Assembly (NCBI GenBank): GCA_048058975.1
Contig: JBLLNP010000002.1
Location: forward strand, 1 to 64,000
DNA from: RHLJ01 sp048058975
GTDB taxonomy: Bacteria > Bacteroidota > Rhodothermia > Balneolales > Balneolaceae
Length of the DNA stretch: 64,000 nucleotides
Reading direction: 5' to 3'
The position numbers were made by a program, and so were the translations under genes. Shown here one piece after another: positions 51,109 through 59,540 of this stretch. The notes under the pieces were generated by a model, which was given only the letters and a program-made list of their open reading frames with translations, was not told the DNA's origin and ran no database searches. Within the stretch, counting starts at the first letter, position 1, and every line of letters begins with the position of its first letter.

Positions 51109-52238
51109 TGGCCGGATTACCTCCATCTATAGCGAAGCAACAAAATGCGGATAAAGTCAAGACTAGTATATTATCCAGAGAAATAAAAATACCCTTTTTT
51201 CCAGAAGTACCGGAGAAACAGGTCATAGAATTTACCCGAAACCTGGCCGTAATGCTTAAGGCAAAACTTCCACTGGTTAAGGCACTGGACACCAGCATTG
51301 ACCAAACAAACCATAAGCGACTTAAGGAGATCGTTACACAGATCAGGAGCGAAGTGCGAAAAGGTAAAAGCCTCTCCAAAGCTCTTTCTTACTTTCCTGA
51401 AATTTTTGATTCCATCTATATACAACTTACCGAAGTAGGGGAAGTTTCGGGAGTTCTTGACGAGGTATTGCTCAGGCTTTCTATGTATAAAGAGAAAGCG
51501 TATAAGTTGAAGCAAAAAGTAAAAATGGCCCTGGTGTATCCATCCATTATTATTACAGTAGCCATAGCAGCTGTCAGCTTCTTACTCATTTTTGTTGTCC
51601 CAACCTTTGTGGATATGTATCAGGACTTTGAAGCAGATTTGCCTGGTCCAACCCTTATTATTCTGGGTGTGAGTGAGTTCCTGACTTCAAACATACTTTT
51701 TATACTGGGTGTTCTTTTACTAAGCACCATTGGAGTTCGCTATTTTGTCCGAACTCAAAAAGGCAGAGAGTTTGTAGATGGATTAAAGTTAAAAATCCCT
51801 TACTTCGGAGAAATGTACTCGAAAGGATTGGTAAGCCAGTTTACCAGTACGCTTTCAACTCTGCTTAATAGTGGCGTGATTTTATCAGAATCATTGAGTG
51901 TGCTGAAGAAGTCCTCCAGTAATTTAATTCTTGAGCAGGAAGTAAGTCTGATGTTGTCATCTATCAAGAAAGGAAAAAGTCTTAATCGCTCTCTCTCCTC
52001 AAGTAAAATCTTTCCCGTTATGGTTATACAGATGATAAGCGTAGGAGAGGAAACCGCCAGCCTGGACGAAATGTTGAATCAAGTAGCTACATTATATGAA
52101 GAAGAAGTAGATTTGATGGTGGAAGGTCTTACTTCTATAATTGAACCTATTCTCATTGTGTTTATAGGATTGATACTTGGTGTGATAATTGTGGCTCTAT
52201 ATCTACCAATTTTCGAGATGGTGAATGTGGTGGGGTAG
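51108..52238 (+). CDS. gspF: Inner-membrane platform protein (GspF/PilC)
   Basis: A 376-aa polytopic protein with two T2SSF domains: the first has 'FTRNLAVMLKAKLPLVKAL' and 'SKALSYFPEIFDSIYIQLTEVGEVSG', the second 'FTSTLSTLLNSGVILSESL' and 'MVIQMISVGEETASLDEML'. TM segments lie at about residues 145-170, 195-215 and 345-370. It transmits ATPase motion to pilin insertion. The N-terminal region before the first domain is short (about 35 residues). It closes the pseudopilin operon; the matching ATPase gene is about 40 kb upstream, separated by islands A and B and the secretin operon. Confidence 0.93.
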   Translation: MAGLPPSIAKQQNADKVKTSILSREIKIPFFPEVPEKQVIEFTRNLAVMLKAKLPLVKALDTSIDQTNHKRLKEIVTQIRSEVRKGKSLSKALSYFPEIFDSIYIQLTEVGEVSGVLDEVLLRLSMYKEKAYKLKQKVKMALVYPSIIITVAIAAVSFLLIFVVPTFVDMYQDFEADLPGPTLIILGVSEFLTSNILFILGVLLLSTIGVRYFVRTQKGREFVDGLKLKIPYFGEMYSKGLVSQFTSTLSTLLNSGVILSESLSVLKKSSSNLILEQEVSLMLSSIKKGKSLNRSLSSSKIFPVMVIQMISVGEETASLDEMLNQVATLYEEEVDLMVEGLTSIIEPILIVFIGLILGVIIVALYLPIFEMVNVVG

Positions 52239-52313
52239 GCTTCCACTCTCAAAACTTATAAAGAGAATTTATAGCAATTTTTAAGTTTGTTACACCTATG
52301 TTCTACCAAATAT

Positions 52314-52351
52314 AAAAAGCCTCGTAAAAACAATGAATTACGAGGCTTTTT
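52314..52351 (-). terminator. Strong intrinsic terminator behind tRNA-Leu, probably bidirectional
   Basis: A perfect 14-bp inverted repeat (AAAAAGCCTCGTAA at 52314-52327, TTACGAGGCTTTTT at 52338-52351) with a 10-nt loop begins 1 bp after the tRNA 3' end. A/T runs flank both sides, so it can stop the tRNA transcript on the minus strand and the pilin/GspF operon on the plus strand. Confidence 0.88.
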
Positions 52352-52352
52352 G

Positions 52353-52440
52353 TACCGCAGGCCGGACTCGAACCGGCACGGGCATTTAAATACCCATTGG
52401 ATTTTAAGTCCAACGTGTCTACCAATTCCACCACTGCGGC
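52353..52440 (-). tRNA. tRNA-Leu(UAA)
   Basis: An 88-nt tRNA on the minus strand, read from 52440 to 52353. Acceptor arm GCCGCAG/CTGCGGT closes with a G-U pair and discriminator A; the D-loop has 'TGGTGGAATTGGTAGACACG'. The anticodon loop 'ACTTAAAAT' gives anticodon UAA; the extra arm is long (type II, 'TGGGTATTTAAATGCCCGT'), as expected for leucine, and the T-arm contains 'GGTTCGAGTCC'. The CCA is not encoded. It lies antisense between the GspF gene and the beta-barrel gene at 52573. Confidence 0.97.
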
Positions 52441-52572
52441 TTCCTTTACATTGGCTTATAGATCGGCAAATATACAACTTAATCTACAACTACTTCAATC
52501 AGTTTCTACTAAAAAGTTATTGATTACTAATTCGGTTTCGTACATTCCGATAAATCAAAAAATGATGTTCAG

Positions 52573-53139
52573 ATGAAAAAAATTATCACCTTGATATGGC
52601 TAATAGTTGGCTTGAGCTCAATTCCTGCCCTAGCTCAACTTGAAATTGGAGCATCTTACGAACTCAGAGATGAAGACCCCCAAAGCGGTTTCGGAGTGCG
52701 GATTCAGAAAGGATTTTTAGAACAAATTCCTTTGGCGAAGATTGCTATGCGGGCTCATTTTAGTTTTTTTAGTGAAGAAAACAATGTGGATGAGAACGGT
52801 TTTAGTTATTCCGAGGAACTTACAAATTACGACTTCGGAGTAGCGATAATAGGTGGTGTTTCTGTTGGATTAATCGAGCCATATATTGGATTAGGACTTG
52901 GATCAACAACACTGGATTTTAAAGCAGAAGGAGCGGCGCTACCACAGGAGTTACAATCAGATCCTGAAGGTAATGAGTCGAATATTTACTGGAACAGGCT
53001 TATCGGAGCTAAAGTGAGCATCATTCCTTTGGTTAATCCATTTGTGGAATACAGATATTCAGATACCTCATTAAGTGAGCCGGAGTTAGCAGAAGTAAAA
53101 ACGGGGAGGATTATTTTCGGAGTTTCATTGAGTTTCTAA
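52573..53139 (+). CDS. Predicted outer-membrane beta-barrel protein
   Basis: A 188-aa exported protein (signal peptide 'IPALAQ') with alternating beta strands typical of small OmpA/OmpW-type barrels: 'LEIGASYELRDEDPQ', 'GVAIIGGVSVGLIEPYIGLGLG', 'PFVEYRYSD', and a final strand 'GRIIFGVSLSF' ending in Phe. Function unknown. It is 132 bp from the tRNA gene and transcribed towards the RelA/SpoT gene, 80 bp away. It is not obviously related to the tandem barrels at 1.2-2.7 kb. Confidence 0.75.
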   Translation: MKKIITLIWLIVGLSSIPALAQLEIGASYELRDEDPQSGFGVRIQKGFLEQIPLAKIAMRAHFSFFSEENNVDENGFSYSEELTNYDFGVAIIGGVSVGLIEPYIGLGLGSTTLDFKAEGAALPQELQSDPEGNESNIYWNRLIGAKVSIIPLVNPFVEYRYSDTSLSEPELAEVKTGRIIFGVSLSF

Positions 53140-53220
53140 AAAAATTCGAGCTAAAAAGCTTGTTTCGTACGTTTTAAGTACATTTGGAGAGCGCGATACT
53201 TTTCTCTCGAAAGGCAATTG

Positions 53221-55464
53221 ATGGACAAGGTAACAACCATAGAAAAATACAATCTGGATGAGTACATCTTAGAAAAAGCCCAGCAACAAGACCTGGATCA
53301 ATTGCTTAAGGTGTGTATCATGCACATGGACTCTGTAGATGAGCAAATGGTAAGTCGTGCCTTCAAGCTTTGTTACCTGTCTCATAAAGATGGGAAAAGA
53401 GCGTCAGGAGAACCTTATTATTATCACCCGGTAGAAGTTGCTAAAATCGTAGCACAGGAAATAAATATTGATGATGTATCGGTTGTTGCGGCTCTGCTTC
53501 ATGATACGGTTGAAGATACGGAAGTAGAGCTGGAGGATATTAAGTTCTGGTTTGGGGGAGAGGTTGCAGTAATCATTGATGGTGTTACCAAAATTGCAGG
53601 AGTATTTAAAAGTAGAGACAGCAAACAAGCTGAGGCTTTTATGAAGCTTTTACTTTCAATGGCTGAAGATATCAGAGTCATTTTGATTAAGTTCGCGGAT
53701 CGTCTTCATAATATGCGTACCATCCAACATCTGAGGAGAGAGAAGCAAATCAAAATCGCCTCTGAAACGATGGATTTGTACGCACCTCTGGCACACCGCT
53801 TCGGGCTGTTCAATATTAAGAATGAGCTTGAGGATTTATGCTTTAAAGCAATCGACCCAACATCGTTTAAGTTCGTTGCTCGTAAGCTAAGAGAGAAAAA
53901 AGAATCCCGAGAGCAGTTTATTGATGAGTTTATGATGCCGGTTGGGCGTCAGTTACTTCAACAGAATTTTAAGTTCGAAATAAAAGGAAGGCCAAAGCAT
54001 ATTTATTCCATCTACAAGAAAATGCAGCGCCAGCAAAAACCTTTTGAAGAAATCTATGATCTCTTTGCCATTCGTATCATTTTAGAAAACCCACATACAA
54101 AAGAAGATTGCTGGAGGGTTTATTCGATTATCACTGACTGGTACACTCCAATACCGGAACGATTCCGGGACTTTATTTCTGTTCCAAAGGCGAACGGATA
54201 TCAATCTCTACATACAACAGTGATTACCAAGCAAGGTAAAAAAGTAGAAGTGCAAATTCGTACCAGAAGAATGGACGATATTGCCGAGAAAGGACTCGCA
54301 GCTCACTGGAAATATAAAGAAGGGGAAGAAGAGGGAAGTGAAACCTTAGATAAATTTGTGAACTGGGTGCGGGATGTGCTTGACAATCCTCGTCCGGATT
54401 CTACTGCTGATTTTGTAAAAGATTTTCAGCTCAATCTTTATCAGGATGAAATTTATGTGTTTACCCCAAAAGGTGAATTAAGAACGCTCCCAAAAGGGGC
54501 TACTCCTATCGATTTTGCTTTCGAGATACACAGTGAAATCGGTGAGCGGGCAATGGCGGCAAAGGTGAATGGAAAGATGGCTCCACTCCGCCAAAAACTG
54601 CATAATGGGGACCAGGTTGATATTATTACCGGAAACAAAATAAATCTGAATCCTGACTGGATGGATGATGTGGTTACACATAAAGCCAAATCGAGAATCC
54701 GGCAGTTCATCAAACAAAAAAGAAGAAACGTAGCTGAAGAAGGAAGAGAACTCTGGGAAAAAAGAGCAGCCCGTGGAAAAGTGGAAATCACAGATCAGGA
54801 TCTTACCAAAATTGCTAAACGGTTTAAGTATGAGTCAACCCAGGGGATGTTTTATGATCTTGGCTTAGGCTCGTTGGATGTGAATGTCGTTTTTAGGGAG
54901 GTTAAGAAATTCAAGAGTACGGGAAGAATTGAAGATGAGAATCTTGAAACGACTACCAAATCGGAAGAAGAAATACAGGAGACATATATATCTGCGGCCA
55001 GAGCATTAGGAAATTCAAAATCTCTGATTCTTAACGGAGAAATAAGTGATGTAAAATATACTTACGCCAATTGCTGTAGTCCGATTCCCGGGGATAATGT
55101 GATCGGATTTATAAGCAGGAATGGTGATGTAAAAATTCACCGAACAATGTGTAATAACGCTCAGCACTTAATGAAAACCGAAGGGGATCGCATAGTTGAT
55201 GTGCAATGGGCGCGCAATATAGACAATAAATTCCTGGTGGCAGTTCGTGTAATAGGCGAAGATCGCGTAGGTATGATTAACGACTTAACCGATGTTCTTT
55301 CAAGGTCTCTTTCAACAAATATGAAGAGTATAAATGTATCGAGCGATGAGGGTATGTTTGAGGGAATAATTACTGTTTATGTAGATGGTATTTCTCACCT
55401 TAATAAGATTATGAAAAGACTGGAGAAAGTTGATGGAGTAAAGAACGTACTCCGTTACGAATAA
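53221..55464 (+). CDS. Bifunctional (p)ppGpp synthetase/hydrolase (RelA/SpoT homologue)
   Basis: A 747-aa RSH protein controlling the stringent response alarmone (p)ppGpp. Domains: HD hydrolase (about residues 45-200, 'YHPVEVAKIV' with His69, His-Asp at 94-95 in 'ALLHDTVEDT', 'KFADRLHNMRT'), synthetase ('YDLFAIRII', 'RFRDFISVPKANGYQSLHTTV'), TGS ('IYVFTPKGELRTLPKGATPIDFAF'; key residues T-P-K-G-x-L), a zinc-finger-like stretch with 'ANCCSPIPGD', and ACT ('VIGEDRVGMINDLTDVLS'). The intact HD motif indicates hydrolase activity, so this is the Rel/SpoT type. Start at ATG 53221; a TTG lies one codon before. Confidence 0.96.
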   Translation: MDKVTTIEKYNLDEYILEKAQQQDLDQLLKVCIMHMDSVDEQMVSRAFKLCYLSHKDGKRASGEPYYYHPVEVAKIVAQEINIDDVSVVAALLHDTVEDTEVELEDIKFWFGGEVAVIIDGVTKIAGVFKSRDSKQAEAFMKLLLSMAEDIRVILIKFADRLHNMRTIQHLRREKQIKIASETMDLYAPLAHRFGLFNIKNELEDLCFKAIDPTSFKFVARKLREKKESREQFIDEFMMPVGRQLLQQNFKFEIKGRPKHIYSIYKKMQRQQKPFEEIYDLFAIRIILENPHTKEDCWRVYSIITDWYTPIPERFRDFISVPKANGYQSLHTTVITKQGKKVEVQIRTRRMDDIAEKGLAAHWKYKEGEEEGSETLDKFVNWVRDVLDNPRPDSTADFVKDFQLNLYQDEIYVFTPKGELRTLPKGATPIDFAFEIHSEIGERAMAAKVNGKMAPLRQKLHNGDQVDIITGNKINLNPDWMDDVVTHKAKSRIRQFIKQKRRNVAEEGRELWEKRAARGKVEITDQDLTKIAKRFKYESTQGMFYDLGLGSLDVNVVFREVKKFKSTGRIEDENLETTTKSEEEIQETYISAARALGNSKSLILNGEISDVKYTYANCCSPIPGDNVIGFISRNGDVKIHRTMCNNAQHLMKTEGDRIVDVQWARNIDNKFLVAVRVIGEDRVGMINDLTDVLSRSLSTNMKSINVSSDEGMFEGIITVYVDGISHLNKIMKRLEKVDGVKNVLRYE

Positions 55465-55624
55465 GGGACTTAACAACTTTTAAGTAGATTTTAGCCTAAA
55501 GTATCTTTAAACTAACTGCATTGTTCGCTTTAGGTTAAAACAGCTAAAAAAGAAGCAGCGAATTAATAGGAAGGACAACAATCAAGCACATAAAGGTGCT
55601 TTTAATACTTAAAGACTAGAAGTT

Positions 55625-55945
55625 ATGATGACTTACACTAAACGTGATATAGTTCGTCGTGTTGCTGAGGCAAAAGATGAACCAATGATCAAAGTAGAAC
55701 CTTGGGTAGATTCCGTAATAGTAGCCATGCGCGAAATTATGATGTCTGCTAATACCGAGTGCCGTATCGAAATACGCGATTTTGGTGTTTTTGAAGTTAA
55801 AGAGACTAAGGCTAAGCCAAAGGCTCGTAACCCTAAAACAAACGAAGTGATTTACGTACCAGCACATCGTAAAACCCACTTCAAACCAAGTAAATTGTTA
55901 AAATCTTTCTTGCGTCAGCCACTGGAGGACGTTAAGAAGAAGTAA
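55625..55945 (+). CDS. HU/IHF-family DNA-binding protein
   Basis: A 106-aa nucleoid protein of the HU/IHF family. It shows 'MTYTKRDIVRRVAE', the helix 'VDSVIVAMREIMMS', 'RIEIRDFGVFEVKETKAKPKARNPKTNE' (the DNA-contacting arm, with 'RNPKTNE' matching the HU 'RNPxT' motif) and 'PAHRKTHFKPSKLLK'. A C-terminal Lys-rich tail is present. It is downstream of the RelA/SpoT gene after 160 bp that contain a small GCAC-ATAAAG-GTGC hairpin (about 55586-55599) in the leader, and 10 bp before ruvX. Confidence 0.93.
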   Translation: MMTYTKRDIVRRVAEAKDEPMIKVEPWVDSVIVAMREIMMSANTECRIEIRDFGVFEVKETKAKPKARNPKTNEVIYVPAHRKTHFKPSKLLKSFLRQPLEDVKKK

Positions 55946-55955
55946 CGTAGTTACT

Positions 55956-56378
55956 GTGCAGGAGTATTCACGTCTGGTCGGTATTGATGTTGGAAAAAAA
56001 CGAATTGGTATCGCCCAGACTGACCTCCTCCAAACGATTGCTTCTCCGGTTGGCACGTTCTCGCCGGAAGAAGTTTTTCCACATCTGAAAAAAATCACCG
56101 AACAATCTGCGGTAGAAAAATTTATCGTGGGCTGGCCCCTTATGCCTGATGGTTCTGAAGGAAGCTCCATCGATATGGTGAAGGAATTCATTAAAAAACT
56201 AGAAAACGAATTTCCAGGTATTCCGGTTCACAAAGCAGATGAGCGGAATACCTCCACTAAGGCTATGCGGCTTATGATCGAAGCCGGAGTCTCAAAAAAG
56301 AAACGAAGAGAAAAAGAGCGTGTGGATAGAATTGCCGCAGCCGTTATCTTACAGAATTATCTAGACGAAATTTATTAA
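55956..56378 (+). CDS. ruvX: Putative pre-16S rRNA nuclease / Holliday junction resolvase-like YqgF
   Basis: A 140-aa RNase H-fold protein of the YqgF/RuvX family, implicated in 16S rRNA 5' end processing. It starts at GTG, with 'RLVGIDVGKKRIGIAQTD' (acidic residue 1), 'KFIVGWPLMPDGSEG' (variant of the 'GxPxxxDG' motif) and 'VHKADERNTSTKAMR' (acidic residue 2), ending in 'RVDRIAAAVILQNYLDE' (third acidic position). Length is standard. It is followed by def 5 bp later, a plausible translation-related cluster (ruvX-def-fmt). Confidence 0.94.
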   Translation: MQEYSRLVGIDVGKKRIGIAQTDLLQTIASPVGTFSPEEVFPHLKKITEQSAVEKFIVGWPLMPDGSEGSSIDMVKEFIKKLENEFPGIPVHKADERNTSTKAMRLMIEAGVSKKKRREKERVDRIAAAVILQNYLDEIY

Positions 56379-56383
56379 CTCAC

Positions 56384-56938
56384 ATGCCAGTATTACCTAT
56401 AGTTACCTACAATGATCCTGTATTAAGAGAAAAAGGAGAACCGGTACAAGAGTTTAATGATGAAATGCATGCATTCATAGCAGATTTGTTCGAAACCATG
56501 TATAACTCAGATGGAGTTGGTCTTGCGGCACCACAAGTAGGCGTTTCCCTTAGGGTTTTTGTTCTGGATGCCGACAACATGCTGGATGATGATGAAGAGA
56601 AACCCGGTCCAATGGCTTTCATTAACCCCGAAATCATTGAGAAAAAAGGGGCAAAAGTTCCAATGGATGAAGGATGTTTAAGCATTCCTGATGTAACAGA
56701 CAGAATTATCCGGCCAGAAACGGTAGTAGTAAAATACAAAGACGAGAATTTTGAAGATCAGGAAATCGAGGCTTCCGGATGGCTGGCAAGAGTAATACAA
56801 CATGAATACGATCACCTTGATGGGATCCTTTTTATTGATTACCTGAGTGCATTTCGAAAACGTATGCATAAAGCTGATTTGAAAGAAATTGAATCAGGGG
56901 AAAGAGAAACCAGGTACCCGATTAAGCCGAAGGATTGA
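56384..56938 (+). CDS. def: Peptide deformylase
   Basis: A 184-aa metallo-enzyme that removes the formyl group from new proteins. All three motifs are visible: 'GVGLAAPQVG' (motif 1), 'EGCLSIPDV' with the cysteine ligand (motif 2) and 'QHEYDHLDGILFIDYL' with HExxH (motif 3). Normal length. It sits immediately upstream of fmt, the enzyme that adds the formyl group, a common arrangement. Confidence 0.97.
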   Translation: MPVLPIVTYNDPVLREKGEPVQEFNDEMHAFIADLFETMYNSDGVGLAAPQVGVSLRVFVLDADNMLDDDEEKPGPMAFINPEIIEKKGAKVPMDEGCLSIPDVTDRIIRPETVVVKYKDENFEDQEIEASGWLARVIQHEYDHLDGILFIDYLSAFRKRMHKADLKEIESGERETRYPIKPKD

Positions 56939-56964
56939 TTGACTAATTCCAAACCGAGAAATCA

Positions 56965-57879
56965 ATGAATATTGTATTTATGGGATCGCCGGACTTCGCT
57001 ATTCCAAGTCTGGAGGCTATTCACAATTCATGGCATACCATTAAAGCAGTTGTCAGCAATGTTGATAAACGCAGGGGCAGGGGATCTGAGACCGCCCCAA
57101 CGCCAGTAAAAGCAAAAGCCCTGGAACTAGGATTGCCAGTGATTGAGGTAGAAGACTTAAAGTCTCCGGAGTTTGCCGGAAAGCTAAAGGAATTGGAAGC
57201 AGATCTTTTTGTGGTAGTTGCGTTCAGAATTCTTCCAAAACAAGTACTTGAGATCCCCAGGATTGGATCGGTAAACCTGCATGCTTCACTTCTTCCAAAA
57301 TATCGAGGAGCGGCGCCGATTCATTGGGCAGTAATGAACGGTGAAGTAAAAACCGGATGTACCATTTTCTTTCTGGACGAAAAAGTAGATACCGGCAAGA
57401 TTATCCTTCAAAAGGAAACCCCGATAGATGACAATGAAACTACAGGCGAAGTTTATTCCCGCTTGATGGAACACGGAAGTGAGGTGTTGCTTGAAGCGAT
57501 CAATCAAATCGCCTCAGGCTCCTATAAAAGCATAGAACAGAATGATACTGAAGCAACACCCGCCCCAAAACTCTTTCGGGAAGATTGTCATATTGATTTC
57601 AATCAATCTGCTGAAACCGTTCATAACAAAATAAGAGGGCTAAGTCCTTTTCCAACAGCATGGGCAACCCTGAATGGAGAAAAATTCAATATGTACCGAT
57701 CAAAATTGGGAGCGTATGCAAACATTGATCCCGGCGAATTATTAGTCAAAGATGGTAAGCTGTTAGCAGGGTGTGCAGACGGAACCGTTGAATTATTAGA
57801 AATTCAACTTCCCGGAAAAAGGAAAATGTATACTGATACTTTTCTTAAAGGGAATAGTATTGAAGGTATACTAGAATAA
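56965..57879 (+). CDS. fmt: Methionyl-tRNA formyltransferase
   Basis: A 304-aa enzyme that formylates initiator Met-tRNA using 10-formyl-tetrahydrofolate. Visible are 'MNIVFMGSPDFAIPSL' at the N-terminus, 'VVVAFRILPKQVLEIPR', the catalytic 'SVNLHASLLPKYRGAAPIHWAV' (His and the SLLP-x-YRG-x-APIxWA signature), and the C-terminal OB-like domain with 'RGLSPFPTAWATL'. Normal length. 26 bp after def, and probably co-transcribed. Confidence 0.97.
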   Translation: MNIVFMGSPDFAIPSLEAIHNSWHTIKAVVSNVDKRRGRGSETAPTPVKAKALELGLPVIEVEDLKSPEFAGKLKELEADLFVVVAFRILPKQVLEIPRIGSVNLHASLLPKYRGAAPIHWAVMNGEVKTGCTIFFLDEKVDTGKIILQKETPIDDNETTGEVYSRLMEHGSEVLLEAINQIASGSYKSIEQNDTEATPAPKLFREDCHIDFNQSAETVHNKIRGLSPFPTAWATLNGEKFNMYRSKLGAYANIDPGELLVKDGKLLAGCADGTVELLEIQLPGKRKMYTDTFLKGNSIEGILE

Positions 57880-57955
57880 ATTAATATAAATTTAGTTTGA
57901 GATAGGGAAACCGTTTTTTATCATCCGCAAAAAATTTAAAGACAATTTCTTTTCT

Positions 57956-58654
57956 ATGGATCCATTAGAACTTATTACCGCCGCAAAAGAGGGTGATTTA
58001 GAAGAAGTAAAAAAGCTTCACAAGGGAAATGCTGATCTGAACGCGATCAACAGCAGCGGAGCATCTGCGTTAATCGTTGCTGCAGAGAAAAATCATTTTG
58101 CTGTTGTTAAATACCTGGTGGATGCAGGAGCAGATTTAAATATAGAAACCAAAATGGGTGGGACAGCCCTGAACCGGGCCGCTGAAAACGGAAATATCGA
58201 GATGATAAAGTTTCTTCTTGATAAAGGTACAAAAATTGGATCTCTGGCTCTGATTGTAGCGGCTAGAAACGGGCACCTTGACATCGTTACTCTATTGGTT
58301 GAGAAAGGTGCAGATGTGGATTATCAACAGCGGTGGGGACATACCGCGCTTATGGTAGCAGCAAAAAGCGGACATGCAGACGTAGTGAAATACTTGCTTT
58401 CAAAGGGAGCAAATGTTTATCTGAGGGATCGTAATGGCGATACAGCGATGATGATTGCAAATGAAAATGAACAGGAAGACATCGTATTAATCCTCAGAAG
58501 AGCAGGTGCCATTGCTGAAACTAAACCTGCGAAGGAAAAAGCACCGGCGCCTGTAGATGAAGATGATGATGACGATACCATAGATGATACTCCCGATGTG
58601 GACGAACTGGTATCAGATGATGACGCCCCTGATGAGATTGATCTGGACGATTAA
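57956..58654 (+). CDS. Ankyrin-repeat protein with acidic tail
   Basis: A 232-aa protein with about six ankyrin repeats over residues 2-180 (e.g. 'GDLEEVKKLHKGNADLNAIN', 'GGTALNRAAENGNIEMIKFLLDKG', 'GHTALMVAAKSGHADVVKYLLSKGANV', key pattern G-x-T-A-L-x-x-A-A-x-x-G-H). A linker follows and then a highly acidic C-terminal tail (about residues 200-232), mostly Asp. No signal peptide, so it is probably a cytoplasmic protein-protein interaction factor. Partner unknown. Its stop is 1 bp from the convergent gene's stop. Confidence 0.9.
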   Translation: MDPLELITAAKEGDLEEVKKLHKGNADLNAINSSGASALIVAAEKNHFAVVKYLVDAGADLNIETKMGGTALNRAAENGNIEMIKFLLDKGTKIGSLALIVAARNGHLDIVTLLVEKGADVDYQQRWGHTALMVAAKSGHADVVKYLLSKGANVYLRDRNGDTAMMIANENEQEDIVLILRRAGAIAETKPAKEKAPAPVDEDDDDDTIDDTPDVDELVSDDDAPDEIDLDD

Positions 58655-58655
58655 G

Positions 58656-59459
58656 CTATTCTTTTAAATCGTTCTTCAACCGGGAGTTGTTACTTTCTTC
58701 ATTGATATAAACATCCTCTGATTCAATCTCAATCTGTCCGGAATCATTCTTAGATTTGGTAACACTTGCCTTAGTAGGAATTTGATCAACGATTTTGTCT
58801 ACCAGTTCTTTGAGCTTTCGGAGTTTCTTTTTGCGCCAGGCAACGTCTAAAGTATAAACTAATATTGAGCTGACTGTAAACAAGGAAGCAAATAATCCTG
58901 CACCTTCAAAAAAAGTAGGCTTAAATACTCCAAGACCAATTCCAAAAAGTACCGTAGCGAGTATTCCTCCATACATCACACCCTCGGTTAAAGAGCTTGC
59001 CAAGCCAACCCGTTGAGAAACCCGTAGCCTCACTCCATGTTCTCTCCTGGATAAACTTGCTACGGTTTCAATGCCTGACATGGAAGTATTTACCCATTCT
59101 TTTTTTGAGTAATCTTCATCCGTTTTACCAAAGGTTTCTCCACCAACATGGTGTTTTAAATCAGTAGTTACCTCATTCCAGATATCATCTATCAAAGCCT
59201 CTGTATTTACTTCCCTTTCTTCAAAAATATGAGTATCTGTAAATCCCGAGTACCTGGTAATATTCTTTTCCCGGTATTCAAGAGCAGCTGTTTTTATATG
59301 ATCCATATCGAGCCCGGCCTCATCTCCAATCTGAAGAAGCTCATCCATGGTGAGCCCACTTTCTTTTTTTGAGGACGTGGCCTGTTCTGCTTTCTGAAGT
59401 TCAGCTGCACGCTTAATGATCAATTGTATTTCGTCTTCTGAAAAAACTTTATCGGGCAT
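58656..59459 (-). CDS. Membrane protein of unknown function
   Basis: A 267-aa protein. The N-terminal cytoplasmic part has 'VFSEDEIQLIIKRAAELQ' and 'GLTMDELLQIGDEAGLDMDHI', the style of an N-terminal helical module common in Bacteroidota/Balneolota hypothetical proteins. Two TM segments follow about residues 170-215 ('LTEGVMYGGILATVLFGIGLG', 'GAGLFASLFTVSSILVYTL'), then a basic and an acidic tail. I do not recognise a function. It is in the same orientation as pruA, separated from it by a terminator. Confidence 0.75.
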   Translation of the reverse strand: MPDKVFSEDEIQLIIKRAAELQKAEQATSSKKESGLTMDELLQIGDEAGLDMDHIKTAALEYREKNITRYSGFTDTHIFEEREVNTEALIDDIWNEVTTDLKHHVGGETFGKTDEDYSKKEWVNTSMSGIETVASLSRREHGVRLRVSQRVGLASSLTEGVMYGGILATVLFGIGLGVFKPTFFEGAGLFASLFTVSSILVYTLDVAWRKKKLRKLKELVDKIVDQIPTKASVTKSKNDSGQIEIESEDVYINEESNNSRLKNDLKE

Positions 59460-59483
59460 GAGAATGAATTTTCGGGTATATAT

Positions 59484-59515
59484 AAAAAAAGCTCTGGCAA
59501 ATAAACCAGAGCTTT
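59484..59515 (-). terminator. Intrinsic terminator downstream of pruA
   Basis: Inverted repeat AAAGCTCTGG (59488-59497) and CCAGAGCTTT (59506-59515) with an 8-nt loop. On the minus strand it is followed by a T run (A run 59484-59490 on plus). It lies 25 bp beyond the pruA stop and so ends the pruA transcript before the membrane-protein gene at 58656-59459. Confidence 0.85.
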
Positions 59516-59540
59516 AAAATAAACATTCACGAATTTAAAA

